Source: Candidatus Baltobacteraceae bacterium (GTDB taxonomy: Bacteria > Vulcanimicrobiota > Vulcanimicrobiia > Vulcanimicrobiales > Vulcanimicrobiaceae). Taken from it: a DNA stretch of 64,000 bases. Within the stretch, counting starts at the first letter, position 1. The number at the start of each line of letters is the position of its first letter. Positions 58,816-64,000 of the stretch are shown here, piece by piece. The stretch spans positions 1-64,000 of the forward strand of contig DASXGW010000008.1 in the NCBI GenBank assembly GCA_036488875.1. The letters are read 5' to 3'. The notes under the pieces were generated by a model that saw only the letters and a program-made list of their open reading frames with translations, was not told where the DNA came from and ran no database searches. The position numbers and the translations under genes were made by a program.

Positions 58816-61800
58816 GACACTAGGGGTGGTGGTTCGGTGAGCGGTGGCGGAGGGAGTTCGGACGTTTGGGGCGGTTTCTTCTTTTTGCGTTCGGTCCAGT
58901 TGACGACTAGGACATAAAGCACGGGTACGATCGCCAAGTTCATGACGGTCGAGACGAGCATGCCGCCCAGAACGGCGGTGCCGAGCGAAATGCGCGACTG
59001 CGCTCCGTCCCCGTGTGCGAAGGCGAGCGGCAAAATGCCTAGGATGAAGGCGATCGACGTCATGAGAATCGGCCGCAGGCGCGTCGCCGCGGCGTGCGTG
59101 ACCGCATCGATCGTATCGCGTCCTTCCTCGCGAAGTTGATTCGCGAACTCGACGATAAGAATCGCGTTCTTCGCGGCCAGACCGACGAGCATGATATACC
59201 CGATCTGCGCGTAGACGTCGCTCGTGGTGATGTAGATCGGAACCGGATGTCCCGCGAGTTTACTGTGAATCAGGAACGTTACGACGCCGGCCCAAAAGCG
59301 CAGGAAGATCGCGCCGACCGCGCCCAACAGCGCCAGCGGCACCGCGAGCATGATGACGAACGGCGTCGTCAAGCTCTCGTATTGCGCGACTAGAATCAAG
59401 AACACGAAGAGCAGGCCCATAGCGAAGATGGCGATCGTCTGTGGCCCGCTCGACACTTGCTCGCGCGCGATGCCGCTCCACGCGTACGACATGCCGAAGG
59501 GCAAGTTCTCCTTCGCCAATCGCATCATCGTACCGAGCGCGTTACCCGAACTGGAATCGGCCGACGGCTGACCGTCTATTTCGATCGCATTGTATTCGTT
59601 GAAACGCATGATCGTCACGTAAGCGTTGACGTTCTGCAGCTTCAAGAACTGCGACGCCGGCATCATGGCGCCGGCCGAGTTGGCGACGTAGACGCGCGAG
59701 AGCGACTGCATCGTCGCGCGATCCTTAGCGCGTGCCTGAACGACCACGTTGTACGACCGGCTTCCGTAGTCGAAGAAGTTCACGAACGTCGAGCCGGTGC
59801 TCGCGTTGAGCGTTTGGAAAAAGCTCGACGGCGAGATGCCGAACTGCTGCGCCTTCGCACGATCGAAGTTCGCCTGCAGGTACGGACCGCTGAAGATCGT
59901 CGGGTAACGCATCGCTTCGAGCTTGGGATCCGCGGCGGCTTTCGCAAGAATCGTTCCGGCAACCTTACTGAGTTTATCCAAGCCGAGATTGTTGACGTCC
60001 TCGATCTCAAACGCGAATCCGCCCGTCGAGCCTAAACCCGGAATCGGCGGCGGATTGGCCGGAAGCGCCGTCACGCCGGGCATTTTCATGAATTCCATAT
60101 ACAGTTGGTATTGCAGATAGACCGCGCTGCTTTCGATGCCCGCACGTTCTTTCATGGGCTTGAGCGTGACGAAGAGCGTTGCTTGATTCGAACCGTTGTT
60201 AGCTAACCCAAAGCCGATGCCCGACGTTACCGCCTCCACTTGCGGAAGATGGAGCATATAGCTTTCCATCTTCTTGACGACGGCGGTCGTCTGATCCATC
60301 GACGACTGAATCGGCAGCGACACGATGACGAAGAGCAAGCTCTGATCTTCCTCGGGTATGAAGCCCTGCGGCGTAACGACGAAGAGAGCTCCGACGAGCA
60401 CCAGTCCGCCAAGGAAGATCATGACCATCGTTCGGGCGTGCGCGATGAATCTCGGCACGAGGCCTTCGTACGACGCGGTCAACGCGGCGAGCTTCTTGTT
60501 GAACCATTCGAGAAAGACGTTCTTGGTCGGTTCTTCGCCGTGCACCCATTGGTAGGTGAGCACCGGGGCGAGCGTCATTGCCGTAAAGAGCGAAATTCCG
60601 ATTGACGCGGCAATCGTGAGCGCGAACTGGCGATACAGTTGGCCGGTCGTTCCCGGCAGGAACGAAACCGGAATGAAGACCGCCATCAAAACCAGCGACG
60701 TCGCGATCACGGCACCGCCGATCTCCCTCATTGCCCGCGCGGTTGCCTCGAACGGACTGCTCTTGTCGTCGACGATGTGCCGGACGATATTTTCCAGCAC
60801 CACGATTGCGTCGTCCACGACGAGACCCGTAGCCAAGGTCAAGCCGAAGAGCGTCAGCGTGTTGATGCTGAAGCCGAGTATTTGGAAGATCGTAAACGTT
60901 CCGATCAGCGAAACCGGGATCGTGATCGACGGAATGAGGACGCTGTGCCAGTTCTGCAAGAACAGGAAGATGACGAGCACGACCAACAGGATCGCGATGA
61001 AGAGCGTGACGACGACCTCTTCGATCGACGACTTCACGAACTCCGACGTGTCGAAGGCGATCTCGTAGCCGTAGCCGGCCGGAAACTGTTTGGCCAAGCT
61101 CGCCATGGTCGCGCGCACGTTCTTGGAAATCTGCAGCGAGTTGGCCGTCGGCTGTCCTTGGATCGCCAAAACGACTGCGGTCCGGCCGTCGAAGCGCGCC
61201 GACGTGATATAGTTCTGCGCGCCGAGCTCGACCTCGGCAACGTCGCCGAGCCGCACGTACCCGCCGTTTGGCTGCACGGCGACGACGATCTTCTTAAACT
61301 CTTCGGGCGAGGTCAGCCGGCCGTCGACTTTGATGGGAATTTGGAACGGTTGCGAGCCGGTCGTCGGCGGCTGGCCGATCGCGCCGGGTGCGACGTCGGC
61401 ATTATTTGCTTGAATCGCGTTGACGATGGTGGAGAGGGAGACTCCGTTGGCTTGCAGCTTGTGGGGATCGACCCAAATGCGCATGCCGTACGTGCGATCG
61501 CCGAGCACCGAGACGGCACCGACTCCGGGGATACGCTTGAGCTCCTCGATGACGTTAACGTCGGCGTAGTTGCTGACGTCGATATCGGACACTGCAGAGC
61601 TCGTCGACGTCATCGCGACGGCGATCGTGATATTGCCGGAGCTCTTCTGCACCGTGACGCCGTAGCTTTGCACCGCTTGCGGCAGCTGCGCGAGCGTCAG
61701 ATCGACGCCGTGCTGAACGTTGACTTGATCGATCGTCGGATCGGTTCCCAGCGCAAAGGTGCAGACGATCGTCGCCGTTCCGTTGGCGCTCGAGTACGAC

Positions 61801-62036
61801 TGCATGTACTGCATGCCGTCGGCGCCGTTGATGTTGATCTCGAGCGGCGACGTGACCGAACGCACGACCGACTGTGCGTCCGCGCCCGGATACTGCGCCG
61901 TCACGGTTACCGTCGGCGGCGCAATCTGGGGATACTGCGAGATGGGCAGCGTGGGCAGCGTGATCGCGCCGGCAAGCAGCACGATGAAACTCATCACGGC
62001 TGCAAAAAGCGGCCGCTTTAAAAAGAATTCGATCAC
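58809..62036 (-). CDS. RND efflux pump, HAE1 (AcrB-like) inner-membrane subunit
   Basis: A roughly 1075-residue RND transporter with 12 helices and two large periplasmic loops. The N-terminus EFFLKRPLFAAVMSF is typical. The proton-relay aspartates lie in LATGLVVDDAIVVLENIVRH, and the conserved GFIPEEDQSLLFVIVSLP is present. The start is a GTG with GAGGTGAT upstream; a longer frame exists to 62132. No membrane-fusion or outer-membrane partner gene is adjacent in the window. The C-terminus (PPPLTEPPPLVSS) is short, proline-rich and ends in repeat-derived sequence. Confidence 0.93.
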   Translation of the reverse strand: MIEFFLKRPLFAAVMSFIVLLAGAITLPTLPISQYPQIAPPTVTVTAQYPGADAQSVVRSVTSPLEININGADGMQYMQSYSSANGTATIVCTFALGTDPTIDQVNVQHGVDLTLAQLPQAVQSYGVTVQKSSGNITIAVAMTSTSSAVSDIDVSNYADVNVIEELKRIPGVGAVSVLGDRTYGMRIWVDPHKLQANGVSLSTIVNAIQANNADVAPGAIGQPPTTGSQPFQIPIKVDGRLTSPEEFKKIVVAVQPNGGYVRLGDVAEVELGAQNYITSARFDGRTAVVLAIQGQPTANSLQISKNVRATMASLAKQFPAGYGYEIAFDTSEFVKSSIEEVVVTLFIAILLVVLVIFLFLQNWHSVLIPSITIPVSLIGTFTIFQILGFSINTLTLFGLTLATGLVVDDAIVVLENIVRHIVDDKSSPFEATARAMREIGGAVIATSLVLMAVFIPVSFLPGTTGQLYRQFALTIAASIGISLFTAMTLAPVLTYQWVHGEEPTKNVFLEWFNKKLAALTASYEGLVPRFIAHARTMVMIFLGGLVLVGALFVVTPQGFIPEEDQSLLFVIVSLPIQSSMDQTTAVVKKMESYMLHLPQVEAVTSGIGFGLANNGSNQATLFVTLKPMKERAGIESSAVYLQYQLYMEFMKMPGVTALPANPPPIPGLGSTGGFAFEIEDVNNLGLDKLSKVAGTILAKAAADPKLEAMRYPTIFSGPYLQANFDRAKAQQFGISPSSFFQTLNASTGSTFVNFFDYGSRSYNVVVQARAKDRATMQSLSRVYVANSAGAMMPASQFLKLQNVNAYVTIMRFNEYNAIEIDGQPSADSSSGNALGTMMRLAKENLPFGMSYAWSGIAREQVSSGPQTIAIFAMGLLFVFLILVAQYESLTTPFVIMLAVPLALLGAVGAIFLRFWAGVVTFLIHSKLAGHPVPIYITTSDVYAQIGYIMLVGLAAKNAILIVEFANQLREEGRDTIDAVTHAAATRLRPILMTSIAFILGILPLAFAHGDGAQSRISLGTAVLGGMLVSTVMNLAIVPVLYVLVVNWTERKKKKPPQTSELPPPPLTEPPPLVSS

Positions 62037-62101
62037 CGAGCCATCACCTCGGTAGCCATTTCGTGAGGATACCTTGTTCCCGTGTCCGCCCCCTCTGCTC
62101 G

Positions 62102-63757
62102 TCAGCGTAAAGTCCAGGCGAAGGCGTTCCACGTCGGCAAGAACGCGTTGGGCGCAAAACCGCGCAGCTGCGACCGGTACGCATAGAGGTACCTGGCATT
62201 GAAAAGGTACACGATCGGCACGTCGCTCGCCGCGATTCGCGCGATCTGCCCGTAGAGACGCTTACGTTCCGCTCGGTCGGTCGCCGCCAGCGCCTGCTGC
62301 TCGAGCGCGTCGACCCGCGCGTTGCACCAACGCATGTAGTTTGACGGCCCGTTGCAAGCCAGCACCGCCGAATCGTCGGGATCCGCGCCCATGGTCCAGG
62401 GGACATAGGCCATGTCGAAGCCGCCGCTTGCCAGCACTCCGGTACGAGGCAGGAAGAGTTGTGCGTTGCTCACGGATTTGACGTTCACGCCGACGCCGCG
62501 ATCGTGCAGCTCTGCTTGCACCGCCGTCGCGACGCGCACGCCCGTCATGGATTCGGGAAACTGCACGTAGACCAACGCAAGCGCGGCGCCGTCTTTGTGC
62601 CGCATCCCGTCGGCACCGCGACGCCAGCCGGCGAGATCGAACAGCGCGTCGGCGGCGCGCGGATCGTACGCGGGTTCTTTGACGGCCGGGTCGTACGCCC
62701 ATGAAAACTGCGGCGTGATTTGATCGGTTACCGGATAGACGCCCAGCGTGATTTTCTTGGAGATCGCCTCGCGATCGATCGACATCGCGATCGCGCGCCG
62801 AACGCGCACGTCGTCGAGCGGAGGGTGCGCCGTATTGAGCGCCAATCCGGCGACCACCGACGTCGGCACGCTGACGAAGTTCAACCCCGCTTTTCCGCGC
62901 AACACCGCCAGCTGCACCGGCGCAATCAAGTTCCAATCGAGCTCGCCGGATCGTAAAAGCAGCAGATTCGTCGACGGCTCCGGCACGATGCGGACGTCGA
63001 GTCGGTCAACGGCGGGCCGGCCGCGCCAGTACAGCGGGTTGGACGCGTACGCGAGCCCTTCGCCGCGCACCCAGCGGACGAACCGGAACGGCCCGTCGCC
63101 GACGCTCGGCTTTTCGTTAAATTCGCTGCGCGCGAGCGGTCCTTGTGCGGCGAGCACGTGCTTGGGCAAAACGAACTGCGGCGAGAAGCCGTACGAAAAA
63201 TACGTCATCACCGCGGGCGCCCAGGCTTTGCGCAAATGAAAGACTACGGTATACGCGTCCGGCGCGTAAGCGCGGTCGATCAAATCGTATCCCTCGTGCG
63301 AGCGAACCGGGTTTTGCGGATCCAAAATCGCGCGCAAAGTGAACAGCACGTCTTCGCTGGTAACGGGGCGTCCGTCGCCCCATCGCACGCCCCGCCGTAA
63401 CCGGTAGACGATCGTTCGCCCGTCGGCCGTCAGGCCGCCGTTAGCCGTCGTCGGAATTTCGGAGAGCAGCGCCGGAACGGGATGCCCGGCAGCGTCGAGG
63501 TCGATGAATGGCTCGAACGACAGACGGGCAACCTGCTGCTCGACCGAGGCGGCGTCGGGGTGGACGAACAGCGGATTGAGGGTCTGCGGGTCGGCCGCGA
63601 GGGCGAATCGTACGCCTCCGACCGGGGGGCCGCTACCCTGCCCGTGGCTGCAGCCGGCCGCGAGGAGGGCTGCCAGGATTGCAAATCTCCCAACAAGCCC
63701 CCTTGCGCCGAATAAATCGTTGGTGCTATTATTGCCTGACCGAAGATTGTTCGGCAA
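62102..63757 (-). CDS. Peptide/nickel-type ABC transporter substrate-binding lipoprotein
   Basis: A 551-residue solute-binding protein of family 5. The signal region ends in a lipobox LAAGC (Cys36), followed by FALAADPQTLNPLFVHPDAASVEQQVARLSFEPFI, GRTIVYRLRRGVRWGDGRPVTSEDVLFTL and RRAIAMSIDREAISKKITLG, all typical of OppA/DppA-like proteins. I place the start at a TTG (63757) with GGAGG five bases upstream. No permease or ATPase genes follow; the RND gene is next on the same strand. Confidence 0.88.
   Translation of the reverse strand: MPNNLRSGNNSTNDLFGARGLVGRFAILAALLAAGCSHGQGSGPPVGGVRFALAADPQTLNPLFVHPDAASVEQQVARLSFEPFIDLDAAGHPVPALLSEIPTTANGGLTADGRTIVYRLRRGVRWGDGRPVTSEDVLFTLRAILDPQNPVRSHEGYDLIDRAYAPDAYTVVFHLRKAWAPAVMTYFSYGFSPQFVLPKHVLAAQGPLARSEFNEKPSVGDGPFRFVRWVRGEGLAYASNPLYWRGRPAVDRLDVRIVPEPSTNLLLLRSGELDWNLIAPVQLAVLRGKAGLNFVSVPTSVVAGLALNTAHPPLDDVRVRRAIAMSIDREAISKKITLGVYPVTDQITPQFSWAYDPAVKEPAYDPRAADALFDLAGWRRGADGMRHKDGAALALVYVQFPESMTGVRVATAVQAELHDRGVGVNVKSVSNAQLFLPRTGVLASGGFDMAYVPWTMGADPDDSAVLACNGPSNYMRWCNARVDALEQQALAATDRAERKRLYGQIARIAASDVPIVYLFNARYLYAYRSQLRGFAPNAFLPTWNAFAWTLR
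63740..63754. promoter_or_regulatory. Candidate Lrp/AsnC operator between divergent genes
   Basis: A perfect palindrome CCGAA-GATTG-TTCGG of 15 bases lies directly against the TTG start of the binding-protein gene and 22 bases before the ATG of the AsnC-type regulator. Upstream on the plus strand, TTGCGC (63703-63708) and TATTAT (63727-63732) with an 18-base spacer may form the regulator's promoter. Size and symmetry fit Lrp/AsnC-type sites, but the match to any consensus is not tested. Confidence 0.5.
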
Positions 63758-63776
63758 ATCCGCCTCCCTAGCGAAT

Positions 63777-64000
63777 ATGGTATTAGCAACCGAAGAACTC
63801 GACGAGCTTGATATCCGGCTCCTTGACGCGTTGCAGCGCAACGCCCGGTCCACCTTTGCCGAGCTCGGTTCGGTCGTCGGGCTCAAGGCCCCGGCCGTCC
63901 ACGACCGCGTCAAACGGCTCGAGCAGCGCGGCTACATCCAGCGCTACTCGGTACAGCTCGACGCGAAGCGTTTGGGGCTCAACCTCACCGCGTTCGTGAG
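63777..64000 (+). CDS. Lrp/AsnC family regulator, truncated by window end
   Basis: Only the first 74 residues are in the window. They begin MVLATEELDELDIRLLDALQRNARSTFAELGSVVGL, the typical N-terminus and first helices of Lrp/AsnC proteins, then the recognition helix KAPAVHDRVKRLEQRGYIQRY and the start of the ligand (RAM) domain. The gene runs off the end without a stop. It is divergent from the binding-protein gene, with only 19 bases between the start codons. Confidence 0.85.
   Translation, partial: MVLATEELDELDIRLLDALQRNARSTFAELGSVVGLKAPAVHDRVKRLEQRGYIQRYSVQLDAKRLGLNLTAFV

Noticed and set aside
60639-62021. Antisense open frame (460 codons) opposite the RND pump
   Set aside because: Composition is that of a reverse-frame shadow of membrane-helix codons; no protein-like domains.

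Overview
The window is about 64 kb of high-GC bacterial chromosome with tightly packed genes, many 4-bp start/stop overlaps and frequent GTG and TTG starts. The gene content indicates a diderm, LPS-exporting bacterium with meso-DAP peptidoglycan: an LptF/LptG-type permease, an LptD/OstA-like protein, an LptC-like protein, Lnt, an Lgt-family protein, many lipoproteins, and a MurE with the DNPR motif. Abundant NHL-type beta-propeller lipoproteins, Thr-Pro-rich linkers and a Pmt-type mannosyltransferase recall uncultured phyla such as Candidatus Eremiobacterota. That placement is inference from style; no 16S gene is present. No tRNA, rRNA, CRISPR array, insertion sequence or prophage was seen.

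Layout. Positions 1-4.3 kb hold small membrane proteins, an Lgt-family protein and alanine racemase (alr). At 4.3-5.0 kb the convergent alr/hisA junction has been tandemly amplified together with long inverted-repeat elements. hisA, citrate synthase, a DUF5069 protein and an enoyl-CoA hydratase/isomerase follow. From 23.2 kb down to 8.2 kb on the minus strand runs one dcw operon: mraZ, rsmH, ftsL, ftsI-type PBP, murE, murF, a CofE-like ligase, mraY, murD, ftsW, murG, murC, murB, ddl. It is preceded by a recognisable promoter carrying a triple MraZ box. ftsQ, ftsA and ftsZ are absent from it.

At 23.4-28.6 kb are four paralogous beta-propeller lipoproteins in two convergent pairs. From 28.7 to 33.4 kb come a secreted protein, a winged-helix regulator with two DUF5985 membrane proteins, an ECF sigma factor with a coupled small membrane protein and a Pmt-type glycosyltransferase, and an AraC/O6-alkylguanine methyltransferase fusion. 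At 33.4-37.6 kb a lytic transglycosylase and LPS-transport genes lie together. At 37.6-40.5 kb (minus) a ToxR-like TPR regulator precedes a TlpA-like thioredoxin, a DUF1272 protein and a NIPSNAP protein. At 40.5-45.3 kb are a lipoprotein, lnt, an lptC-like gene, two KGG-repeat stress proteins and a BsuPI-domain protein.

From 53.4 down to 45.3 kb a second minus-strand operon carries a macroglobulin-like protein, polA, a DUF192 protein, an orphan Flp-type pilin, mutM, rpsA and coaE. At 53.5-58.4 kb are a zinc-ribbon protein, a secreted protein, a fumarylacetoacetate hydrolase family enzyme, a DUF4267 protein and the three-subunit proton-translocating transhydrogenase. At 58.4-64.0 kb are a secreted protein, an RND pump, an oligopeptide-type binding lipoprotein and a truncated Lrp/AsnC regulator divergent from it.

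Most of the window is envelope biology: precursor synthesis (alr, ddl, mur genes), septal synthesis (ftsW, ftsI, ftsL), lipoprotein maturation (Lgt-like, lnt) and LPS export. The least explained items are the CofE-like gene inside the dcw operon, the amplified alr/hisA junction, the orphan pilin, and rpsA, which lacks any ATG, GTG or TTG start at the position its domain structure demands.
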